Shown piece by piece: positions 1-5,470 of a stretch of 5,524 nt of DNA. The stretch covers positions 1 through 5,524 of the forward strand of contig DATIHF010000079.1 of NCBI GenBank assembly GCA_035480955.1, in the 5' to 3' direction. The translations under genes and the position numbers were made by a program. This DNA is from DATIHF01 sp035480955. Lineage in GTDB: Bacteria; Patescibacteriota; Microgenomatia; Woykebacterales; RBG-16-39-9b. How positions within the stretch are numbered: position 1 is the first letter of the stretch; every line of letters begins with the position of its first letter. The notes beneath the pieces are model-generated. The model was not told the DNA's origin, did no database searches, and saw nothing but the letters and a program-made list of their open reading frames with translations.

Positions 1-676
1 CCAGATCATTGGCGATTGCTCGGGCCAGAGCGAGACCGCCGGTGGCGATCGAGCGGGTAAAACTAATATGGTTGTCAGTCACTACGGTCAGATCAGTGGT
101 TGAGGCTCCAATACTCGCTACCATTGTTGTGGGCGTGCCCTCGATTCTTTGAACCAAGGCTCTCACTACCGCTGTGGTTTCGGTTTCGATCGAAACAACG
201 TTTAGCCCAGTCATTTTCAAAATTTTCAAATATTTATTGACCAAATTTTTTGGTGCAGCAACGAGTAGTACTTCCATTTTAGTTTTTTTGTCAGCACCAA
301 CTTTGGTTGAGAGGACTTGCCAGGTGAGAGTGACTTCAGTCATCGGCAGAGGGACATATTGCTCGGCTTCATAGTCAATTGCTGATTTCATTTCCTGTTT
401 GGAAAGCTCGGGCATTTCCACCACTCTGGTAAAAATCTGTGATTCGGGAAGAGAGGTCACCACCCGTGTTGTGCTGACTTTGGCTTCTTTCATCAAATTT
501 TTTACTGTGTTGGCAAGATTTTGCAGGTCTGGGTCTGCTTCAGAAAGCAGTGCTTGTGGTGGGGTCGGGAATTGACCTGTGGTAACAAAGGTGGGAGAAG
601 TAGGAGAACCGGAAAGTTGAACTAATTTAATACTGTGGGTTCCAATATCAAGACCAAAGTGATTTATGGCAGGCAT
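1..676 (-). CDS. pilM: Type IV pilus assembly protein PilM, N-terminal part (runs off the left edge)
   Basis: PilM is an actin-like ATP-binding protein that sits on the cytoplasmic face of the inner membrane, binds the N-terminal tail of PilN and links the PilN/PilO platform to the assembly motors. The 225 residues visible begin MPAINHFGLDIGTHSIKLVQ; GLDIGTHSIK (residues 8-17) is the phosphate-1 loop of the actin-like fold. An SHS2-like insert follows (about 70-125) with RVVTSLPESQIFTRVVEMPE and YEAEQYVPLP. The second phosphate-loop region is at 186-195 (ASIGASTTDL), then a FTRSIATGG stretch. The usual Asp of that second loop is Ser188 here. Family members are typically about 350 residues, so roughly 60 percent is present. 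There is no signal peptide and no cysteine in the visible part. ATG at 676 is chosen because the GLDIG motif follows at the expected distance. No clear Shine-Dalgarno precedes it. It lies 64 bases after the pilX-like gene. Identification is confident. Confidence 0.93.
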   Translation of the reverse strand, partial: MPAINHFGLDIGTHSIKLVQLSGSPTSPTFVTTGQFPTPPQALLSEADPDLQNLANTVKNLMKEAKVSTTRVVTSLPESQIFTRVVEMPELSKQEMKSAIDYEAEQYVPLPMTEVTLTWQVLSTKVGADKKTKMEVLLVAAPKNLVNKYLKILKMTGLNVVSIETETTAVVRALVQRIEGTPTTMVASIGASTTDLTVVTDNHISFTRSIATGGLALARAIANDL

Positions 677-690
677 AGTTTGATATTAAA

Positions 691-720
691 ATTTTAGCAT
701 AAAACTAAACCGGTAAGCAA
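691..720 (-). promoter_or_regulatory. Candidate internal promoter before pilM
   Basis: Reading the minus strand, TTGCTT (720-715) is followed after 18 bases by TAAAAT (696-691). Transcription would start about 8 bases before the pilM ATG, giving a very short leader, which fits the absence of a ribosome binding site. The gap between the pilX-like stop and pilM (677-740) holds no convincing terminator. The same TTG-plus-18-base arrangement precedes two other genes in this window. The AT-rich context makes chance matches likely, so this is tentative. Confidence 0.35.
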
Positions 721-740
721 TAGTTGAAGCTTTGGAAAAA

Positions 741-1733
741 TTAAGGACAACTACCTTTGCACAGGTCTTGACTCCCAGACCCGTTGTAAAGGACATAGTC
801 AAAAAGCGCTGGGAGAGCCGGGTAAAAGCTTTTATTAACGAGTTTTCGGGTAACTCCCGAGGGAGTACTACCAATCGAAGTGATTTTGAAACCCTGTTGC
901 GGCAGGTCCTTGGTTAGAGACATTACTCCGATTGGAGTGCTGTGGTACAAAACTTTTATTCTGGCCATGACCAAAAGAGTACCGCTTAAACTTTCATTTA
1001 CTCCATTACAAGGAGGGTTGGTTAGTAAAAAAGTAGTTTTTTGATAATAGGAAGTTGGTTGTTCCTCAGTCGAGACTTCTGGCTGGGGCGTAGTAGCACC
1101 AACCGCGCTGTTGCAGAAATGATTAGTAGTTGCCCTGGCCGCAAAAGGATCAATTGTCATTTTTTTTATTCCAAAAGTACCACCAGCACCACCGCTGTAG
1201 GTCACAAAACTAATTTCCAGAGCTGGACTAGCGGCATCGACGGTTGGACTTGTTCCAAAATAAAAAGATAGGGCAAAGTTGGGAAGTATGCTAGTTGTTC
1301 CTGCCGGGCAGGGTGGGCTGCTTGCCCCCGCGGTTGCGGGATTATTGAAATCACACATCAGAATTACCTGGACGACATCGTCTTTTTGGACCGTCCCAAA
1401 ATCAACGATTTTACCTTTATTTCCGCTATCCGGGTAAACTGCGAGGGTTCCAGTTGCCTGGGAGTTATTTAACGTGCTTAAGTTAATATTAATAGCTTGA
1501 GGAGCTCCTTGAGCCGGAAGATAACCGCTGGTTATTTTTTTCAAACCATCCTCAACTCCCGACTCTGCAGCATAGTAAGCACGGTTGGATTCATCAGAAG
1601 TAGTAGTTTGGCGGATATCAATGACTGTTCGAGAGGCGATGGAGAGAACTAAGGCAAGACCAATGACTAAAACGAGAAGGAAAATGACAAGGACTTGTCC
1701 CTTTTGGTTTTTAACTTGTTCAGGCAGAGTCAT
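741..1733 (-). CDS. PilX-like minor pilin / pilus assembly protein
   Basis: This 330-residue protein begins with a PilX_N-type segment: leader MTLPEQVKNQKG (1-12), cleavage expected after Gly12, then a hydrophobic helix QVLVIFLLVLVIGLALVLSI (13-32). Position +5 of the mature protein is Ile17 rather than the Glu of ordinary pilins. The motif RAYYAAESGVEDGL (51-64) is the hallmark of PilX/GspK-like minor pilins, in which AAE marks the end of the helical stalk. The remaining 265 or so residues form an exported domain rich in Ser, Thr, Pro and Gly, with six cysteines (127, 142, 207, 242, 325, 329), ending in CKGSCP. PilX-family proteins act with other minor pilins in initiating the filament and often sit at its tip. 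The ATG at 1733 follows the upstream stop by 39 bases, with no clear Shine-Dalgarno. The family is clear from the N-terminus; the large C-terminal domain was not recognised. Confidence 0.85.
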   Translation of the reverse strand: MTLPEQVKNQKGQVLVIFLLVLVIGLALVLSIASRTVIDIRQTTTSDESNRAYYAAESGVEDGLKKITSGYLPAQGAPQAININLSTLNNSQATGTLAVYPDSGNKGKIVDFGTVQKDDVVQVILMCDFNNPATAGASSPPCPAGTTSILPNFALSFYFGTSPTVDAASPALEISFVTYSGGAGGTFGIKKMTIDPFAARATTNHFCNSAVGATTPQPEVSTEEQPTSYYQKTTFLLTNPPCNGVNESLSGTLLVMARIKVLYHSTPIGVMSLTKDLPQQGFKITSIGSTPSGVTRKLVNKSFYPALPALFDYVLYNGSGSQDLCKGSCP

Positions 1734-1741
1734 CTTGTTTA

Positions 1742-1771
1742 AGTTTATCTCTAAAAGAGTTTTTTAGTCAA
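1742..1771 (-). promoter_or_regulatory. Candidate internal promoter before the pilX-like gene
   Basis: On the minus strand TTGACT (1771-1766) lies one base after the upstream TAA stop, and TAAACT (1747-1742) follows after 18 bases, ending 8 bases before the ATG at 1733. That geometry suits a leaderless or nearly leaderless message and agrees with the lack of a ribosome binding site. The spacer also contains a weak 6-bp AT stem (1751-1767) with a 5-base loop and no following T run, so it does not look like a terminator. Prediction only. Confidence 0.35.
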
Positions 1772-1772
1772 G

Positions 1773-2627
1773 TTAATCCTCTTTCCTAAGGCAAACCGAA
1801 CTAACTTGTTGGTGGCTACCACTTTGATCATCCCAGGTAACTAAAACACTAAATTGTTTAACACTCTTCCAGTCGTTACCAAAATCCGCTCCTGAGGTAG
1901 CGTTGCACCTGCTTTTCCCACACACCTCCCCAGTACAAGCAGCCGGTAAATTTGGTGGGGTATCGGCGATATAGACCCAACGTCGGAAAAGGCGTCCGTT
2001 TAGCGTCACACCTTCCGGGTTGTGATGAAGATCAATACACCAGGAAACTGTTGTGGCACAACCAGCACCATCGCTAGTTACTTGAGCTTGGGTATACTGA
2101 GGACCAGCTGTACCATGAGCATTTGCATATGCAGTATAAGTTGGGTCAAGAATCAGAGTCACTGGACCTGCTACTTTTTGATGAAAGTGAGCTTGCCAGC
2201 CGTAATTGGTCGGGTGGTTCATAAAAAGTGGGTCATCCTGGACAAAATCAACCTTAAAGGCCTGGTCATCCGGGAAATTTCTAGTATAAAGATCACTCCA
2301 GCTTCTGGTTTGAATTGCACCATCGATCCAAACATTAGTCCCTATACAGCTGTTTGGGTCTGTCGGCTCTCCAATACCAGAGTTTCCTGGGGCATTTTCA
2401 CAATAATGATTGATCGCACCCACGGCATTTTTTGCCCGGATATTTTTGATTAATTCTATTCCCTCTTGGGCAAGTCTGGCTGCTTGGTCCTGTGTTTTTG
2501 AGAAACTTGTCGAACGATTGGATCTGGTGGCCAAAGCGACTAAGGCAATAATAAGGATAGATGCCAAAGCTATTACGACAATCAACTCGACTATACCTTG
2601 GCCTTTTTTATTAAGAAAAATTCCCAT
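1773..2627 (-). CDS. Cys-rich Gln-start type IV pilin-like protein, second copy
   Basis: A 284-residue prepilin-like protein. The leader MGIFLNKKG (1-9) ends at the expected peptidase site; the mature protein starts QGIVEL with Glu14 at +5, followed by a hydrophobic helix to about residue 34 and then LATRSNRSTSFS. The exported domain has eight cysteines (76, 94, 190, 197, 231, 236, 241, 279) and ends with KQFSVLVTWDDQSG and a cysteine near the C-terminus. It is a paralogue of the protein at 3881-3141: by eye about two thirds of the first 59 mature residues are identical, and the C-terminal 70 residues align well, while this copy carries extra sequence in the middle (about 125-190). Its ATG lies 4 bases after the stop of the GspJ/PilW-like gene, so translation is probably coupled. 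PilV-like minor pilin is the nearest general label; its exact role and partner are unknown. Confidence 0.85.
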   Translation of the reverse strand: MGIFLNKKGQGIVELIVVIALASILIIALVALATRSNRSTSFSKTQDQAARLAQEGIELIKNIRAKNAVGAINHYCENAPGNSGIGEPTDPNSCIGTNVWIDGAIQTRSWSDLYTRNFPDDQAFKVDFVQDDPLFMNHPTNYGWQAHFHQKVAGPVTLILDPTYTAYANAHGTAGPQYTQAQVTSDGAGCATTVSWCIDLHHNPEGVTLNGRLFRRWVYIADTPPNLPAACTGEVCGKSRCNATSGADFGNDWKSVKQFSVLVTWDDQSGSHQQVSSVCLRKED

Positions 2628-2631
2628 AACT

Positions 2632-3144
2632 CTAGTGAGAGCGGGTAGCGATCGAAGTACTAAACTGTAGGTTTACTCCGTACTCTTGGGGTCCGGTAGA
2701 CACTGCACTTCCTTCTGTCAGAGTAACATCGATCTTAGCAAGATTTGTGGTTGTACCAGTTGGAGAAAAGCTGCAGGAAGACCAGGAAACTCCAGTTACA
2801 GTGTTTTTATTGGTCACGGGTGTTCCAGTTCTGGTAATTGATCTGTTACCCGAACCTGGAGTCACACATTTCCACTGGATAGTCCCACTGTCTGAATCAA
2901 TATTTAGTATCGTGCCAGTAGGATCTATAGTTAGTGAGCTTGCCTCCCGACCATCTCTTTGGATCCGGTCAATCACTAGGGCAGCATTTTCCCTGGCTTC
3001 GGCGGTAATTTCAGATTTTTTCGAGTTGCGAATGGTATTGATGAAAATTACCGAAGAAAGAGTCATCATAATACCCACGACTGCAACAGTAACCAAAACT
3101 TCGATTAGTGTAAAACCTTTTAAGTTGATTTTTTGTTTTCTCAT
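2632..3144 (-). CDS. GspJ/PilW-like minor pilin (prepilin N-terminal cleavage/methylation domain)
   Basis: A 170-residue prepilin-like protein beginning MRKQKINLKG, with cleavage expected after Gly10, then FTLIEVLVTVAVVGIMMTLS with Glu15 at +5. After the helix comes an amphipathic stretch (EITAEARENAALVIDRIQRD, 45-64) and a beta-rich domain with two cysteines (93, 124) and a late DVTLTEGS strand, a layout seen in GspH/GspJ/PilW-type minor pilins. Those proteins form the priming and tip complex in type II secretion and type IV pili. A start at 3162 is possible and would add six residues, but 3144 is preferred: its ATG overlaps the upstream TGA as ATGA, giving translational coupling, and the leader is then a typical short basic one. 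The gene sits between two paralogous Cys-rich pilins. Assignment to one subfamily (GspJ, PilW or GspH) is not certain. Confidence 0.85.
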   Translation of the reverse strand: MRKQKINLKGFTLIEVLVTVAVVGIMMTLSSVIFINTIRNSKKSEITAEARENAALVIDRIQRDGREASSLTIDPTGTILNIDSDSGTIQWKCVTPGSGNRSITRTGTPVTNKNTVTGVSWSSCSFSPTGTTTNLAKIDVTLTEGSAVSTGPQEYGVNLQFSTSIATRSH

Positions 3145-3881
3145 GTATCTTTCGTCAAACATTCAGTTGTAACTTTTGAGTGCAGCCCAGCACTATCAGT
3201 CCAGGTTACTTCAACACTGAACTGTTTAATTTCTTTCCAGTCCTTACCATAATTTACTAAATCAGCTGCATTATTGGAATTGCAAATGCTTTTTCCACCA
3301 AGGTTAGCGGGAGTATCAGCAACGTAAATGTATCTTTGAAAAACCCTCTTTCCGATAGTTAGGTCAGGACAACCAACACAGGGGGGTTGAAGGTGTTTCA
3401 CTGACCAGGCATTATCATCAGTAAAATGCAGGCAATCTGGCGCTGTCACTGGGCAAAGTGCCTGAATATCATGAAGAAAGCCTTTCATACCGTAGCGCCC
3501 ACAGCTTGGATCCGGGTTTTCATCAGGAACATTGATATTAAAAAAATCAGTCCAAGTGAAAGAAGGCCCGTCAAGAGGGAAGCAAACTGGGCCACCATCA
3601 ATCACAGGATCGCCTACCTGAATTGTTCCATTTGATCCGGCGTCAGCATTTCTGAGTTTTACGTCATGGATTTTTTCCATTCCTTCCTGCGAAAGTCGAG
3701 CAGCTTGGTCTGAGGCACTGGAAAAAGTGGTCCCACGATTGGACCGTGTAGCCAAAGTCACAAGTGCCAAAATAAGTATGGCGGCAAGCCCTAGCACGAC
3801 AATAAGCTCAATGATTCCTTGACCTTTAGAGTTAGTTTTTTGAGGTAAAAATTTGGAAGAAGTCTTTTTGGCAGGAAACAT
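3141..3881 (-). CDS. Cys-rich Gln-start type IV pilin-like protein, first copy
   Basis: A 246-residue prepilin-like protein with a longer basic leader (about 20 residues, MFPAKKTSSKFLPQKTNSKG), then QGIIEL with Glu at +5 and a hydrophobic helix followed by LATRSNRGTTFS. The exported domain has eight cysteines, including a CVGC pair, and ends KQFSVEVTWTDSAG with one cysteine six residues from the C-terminus. It is the paralogue of the protein at 2627-1773; shared blocks include DQAARL, RSNR, VFQRYIYVADTP (compared with LFRRWVYIADTP) and the DWK..KQFSV segment. ATG at 3881 is chosen; an in-frame GTG directly before it (3884) would add one residue. No well-placed Shine-Dalgarno is seen. Its TGA overlaps the next ATG by 4 bases. 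It is probably a minor pilin of the filament tip or priming complex; its ligand or partner is unknown. Confidence 0.85.
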   Translation of the reverse strand: MFPAKKTSSKFLPQKTNSKGQGIIELIVVLGLAAILILALVTLATRSNRGTTFSSASDQAARLSQEGMEKIHDVKLRNADAGSNGTIQVGDPVIDGGPVCFPLDGPSFTWTDFFNINVPDENPDPSCGRYGMKGFLHDIQALCPVTAPDCLHFTDDNAWSVKHLQPPCVGCPDLTIGKRVFQRYIYVADTPANLGGKSICNSNNAADLVNYGKDWKEIKQFSVEVTWTDSAGLHSKVTTECLTKDT

Positions 3882-3891
3882 CACTTCTTAA

Positions 3892-3921
3892 AGTATAAAA
3901 CAGCCCAAGCGTTAGAAGCAA
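3892..3921 (-). promoter_or_regulatory. Candidate internal promoter before the first Cys-rich pilin
   Basis: On the minus strand TTGCTT (3921-3916) begins one base after the upstream TAA stop and is followed after 18 bases by TATACT (3897-3892). The -10-like box ends 10 bases before the ATG at 3881 and 7 before the alternative GTG, so a message from here would be leaderless or nearly so. The box order, spacer and position just after a stop match the element at 1742-1771. Sequence resemblance only. Confidence 0.4.
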
Positions 3922-3922
3922 G

Positions 3923-4441
3923 TTAATCTATATTTCCAATTCGGTAATTGTAGACGCCATCTCCCGGCCAGTCATGACAGCCAGTAAAATTGTACTTTTC
4001 AGGTGCTAAACCCTGATTTCTTGGAATCTCCAGATCGGCCATCAGAACATAGTGCGTACGATCAACTCGATAGTAAAAGTAATCTTTTTCTGTACTGCCC
4101 CTCAAAGGATCAGATGGAAGCCCATCACGTCCGAGATAGGCTACAAGTGCTTCTCTAAGTTCAGGATGCAGCACACCAGAGACCCGACCGCACCAACCAT
4201 CATTTGTAGGAACTTGATTATTTGCATCATAATACTGCTCAATCGCTTTCTGTATCGTAGAAAGATCTCTTACTCTTATATCATCCTGTTTAATACGGAA
4301 ATAGTTGAGCGGGCTATAGCGAGCAAGAGAAAAATTTGGGTTAAAATAGGCGTAAGCGTTCAATACGGCAATAACAAGTGCAACGATTAGTATAAAGGAA
4401 ACTACTCCAAAACCTTTTTCGGAAGGGGAAAGTTTAGTCAT
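3923..4441 (-). CDS. GspG-like pseudopilin/pilin lacking Glu+5
   Basis: A 172-residue protein with a prepilin leader MTKLSPSEKG (1-10), then a hydrophobic helix from Phe11 to about Tyr32. Position +5 is Ser15 (FGVVS) instead of Glu. The exported part resembles the GspG fold: RVRDLSTIQKAIEQYYDANN (57-76) corresponds to the stalk helix of GspG, followed by VPTNDGWC, GLPSDPLRG (107-115) and the strand pair YFYYR / YVLMADLE. It has two cysteines (84, 155). A start at 4465 exists and would add MLVILKSA, but that makes the leader longer and hydrophobic, so 4441 is preferred; its ATG overlaps the upstream stop by 8 bases, consistent with coupling. Pilins without Glu+5 often act at the filament tip because they need no neighbour ahead of them. 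Structural family is likely; the specific role is inference. Confidence 0.82.
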   Translation of the reverse strand: MTKLSPSEKGFGVVSFILIVALVIAVLNAYAYFNPNFSLARYSPLNYFRIKQDDIRVRDLSTIQKAIEQYYDANNQVPTNDGWCGRVSGVLHPELREALVAYLGRDGLPSDPLRGSTEKDYFYYRVDRTHYVLMADLEIPRNQGLAPEKYNFTGCHDWPGDGVYNYRIGNID

Positions 4442-4943
4442 TGCAGACTTTAGAATTACCAGCATTGGCGGTTGTTGAAGTTGCTGATGCTGAACATTTA
4501 GTTGTTGTATCTGTATCGGCTCCAGTTGGAGGATTATTTAAGTTTGCGCCCACAACATAGTTAATACAGTTAGCCCCACCAGTATTGGTACAACCAGAAG
4601 TAGTTGAGTAGAGAAAATTTGTACTAGCATTTTGCTTGGGGACTTGTCTCATGTAGTTATTATTCAGGTCACAAGTGTTATTAGCTGCGTCTAGGTCCCC
4701 CCAGCTTGTTCCTGAAATTGTTGCGAACTGGGCGGAGGTAGGATAAAACTTACAGTCATTATAGTATAGCTGCATCGAAGCTTTGATCTGCTGCATATCT
4801 GATCTCATTTTAGAATCCCTTGAGTCGTTTATTAATCTAACCGGGTTGATTGCAACGATAACAATGGTGACCAAAATCGCTATTATTGCAATGACCACAA
4901 GTAGTTCGATAAGAGTAAAGGCTTTTTGATTTATTTTTTTCAT
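4434..4943 (-). CDS. Type IV pilin-like protein with Ala at the -1 cleavage position
   Basis: A 169-residue prepilin-like protein. Its leader MKKINQKA (1-8) is followed by FTLIELLVVIAIIAILVTIV, with Glu13 at +5; the residue before the cut is Ala8 rather than the usual Gly. The helix continues through AINPVRLINDSRDSKMRSDM to QQIKASMQLYYNDCKFYPTS (51-70), the stalk-to-domain transition of GspG-like pilins. The rest is a small Asn/Thr/Ser-rich domain with six cysteines (64, 91, 118, 126, 150, 167), the last one near the C-terminus. The hydrophobic segment closely resembles that of the gene upstream (shared VVIAIIAIL and VAINPV), suggesting old duplication with diverged head domains. It starts 86 bases after that gene, beyond a hairpin. 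There is only a weak AAGAAAT before the ATG. It could be a second filament subunit or an abundant minor pilin. Confidence 0.88.
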   Translation of the reverse strand: MKKINQKAFTLIELLVVIAIIAILVTIVIVAINPVRLINDSRDSKMRSDMQQIKASMQLYYNDCKFYPTSAQFATISGTSWGDLDAANNTCDLNNNYMRQVPKQNASTNFLYSTTSGCTNTGGANCINYVVGANLNNPPTGADTDTTTKCSASATSTTANAGNSKVCND

Positions 4944-4965
4944 TATTTCTTAGAGCTTTTAATAA

Positions 4966-5001
4966 ATTACTAATTACTATTAATAATTAATAATCAGTAA
5001 T
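4966..5001 (-). other. AT-rich imperfect inverted repeat, RNA hairpin candidate between the two first pilin genes
   Basis: Read on the minus strand, the 14 bases ATTACTGATTATTA (5001-4988) can pair with TAGTAATTAGTAAT (4979-4966) across an 8-base loop. All 14 positions pair if two G-U pairs are allowed. On the plus strand those two positions would be A-C mismatches, so the structure favours RNA of the coding direction. It lies about 30 bases after the stop of the first pilin and 22 before the next ATG. No T run follows, so it does not look like a standard intrinsic terminator; mRNA 3' end stabilisation or partial attenuation are the likelier ideas. Confidence 0.5.
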
Positions 5002-5029
5002 TTGGGTGTTACCTTTAACGTTTAGATCA

Positions 5030-5470
5030 CTAACAAGTAAACGCCGTTACTTGCGAACTAACAGCACCACTCGAGTGCCGATAAAACCAGGTGGTAGTTA
5101 CAGCACCAACTACACGTCCTGGTGCCGAAGCACAAAGATCTGTTGCTGTAGAAGCTACAGTAACGGTAGGTGCAGTTGTCGGAATCTTTCCTAAAGTGTA
5201 GGTATCTAACTCTGCCTGTGTATCACAGTCACTATATGTTCCAGGTGTAGAAAGAGATAAAACTTTAGTCATGCAAGCACTTAGAAGTGTTCCGGTTGCA
5301 CGCACGTTTGCTGCTGCAGCTCTGTCTGTTGATTCTCTTAATCTTTCCACAGGGTTAATAGCAACAACAACGATAACCACAAGAATAGCGATAATCGCGA
5401 TTACGACCAAAAGTTCGATAAGGGTAAACCCTTTTTCAGACTTGAGGTGAGAGCGAAGTCGATCGATCAT
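5030..5470 (-). CDS. Major-pilin-like type IV prepilin
   Basis: A 146-residue prepilin. The leader MIDRLRSHLKSEKG (1-14) ends at a standard Gly; FTLIELLVVIAIIAILVVIV follows, with Glu19 at +5, and the helix runs on through VAINPVERLRESTDRAAAAN. The head domain is short (about residues 60-146), rich in Thr, Ser and Ala, with four cysteines (66, 82, 113, 146), the last being the C-terminal residue. In type IV pili the hydrophobic helix packs in the filament core and Glu+5 contacts the neighbouring subunit. Reasons to call it the major subunit are its small size, its first place in the visible pilin array, the only near-consensus Shine-Dalgarno here, and the hairpin that follows. ATG at 5470 is set by that site. 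No experimental assignment is possible from sequence, and the gene at 4943-4434 is the alternative. Confidence 0.88.
   Translation of the reverse strand: MIDRLRSHLKSEKGFTLIELLVVIAIIAILVVIVVVAINPVERLRESTDRAAAANVRATGTLLSACMTKVLSLSTPGTYSDCDTQAELDTYTLGKIPTTAPTVTVASTATDLCASAPGRVVGAVTTTWFYRHSSGAVSSQVTAFTC

Noticed and set aside
853..866. Inverted repeat ACTCCC-GA-GGGAGT as a possible terminator
   Set aside because: It lies inside the pilX-like coding sequence about 110 bases before its stop, the loop is too tight for the full stem, and no T run follows.
1769..1778. The 10-mer CAAGTTAATC, repeated at 3919-3928, as a repeat element of its own
   Set aside because: Several 10-base matches are expected by chance in 5.5 kb of AT-rich DNA; it is interesting only for its identical position over two stop codons, and is mentioned there.
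3141..3143. Reading TGA as glycine, as in some Patescibacteria
   Set aside because: No pilin-like gene in the window contains an in-frame TGA, and this TGA sits in a standard ATGA start/stop overlap, so it is best read as a stop.
3145..3162. Upstream start for the GspJ/PilW-like gene at 3162
   Set aside because: No Shine-Dalgarno precedes it, it adds MFDERY with acidic residues to the prepilin leader, and the ATGA overlap at 3144 is a better start.
2022..3172. Plus-strand open frames of 143, 86 and 141 codons (2022-2453, 2410-2670, 2747-3172)
   Set aside because: They lie antisense to clear pilin genes, have no recognisable motifs or ribosome binding sites, and vanish if the well-supported minus-strand genes are accepted. 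The other plus-strand open frames (for example 4052-4390) fail in the same way.
4442..4465. Upstream start for the GspG-like gene at 4465
   Set aside because: It would give a longer leader with a hydrophobic MLVIL start and deepen the overlap to 32 bases; the start at 4441 gives a typical 10-residue charged leader.
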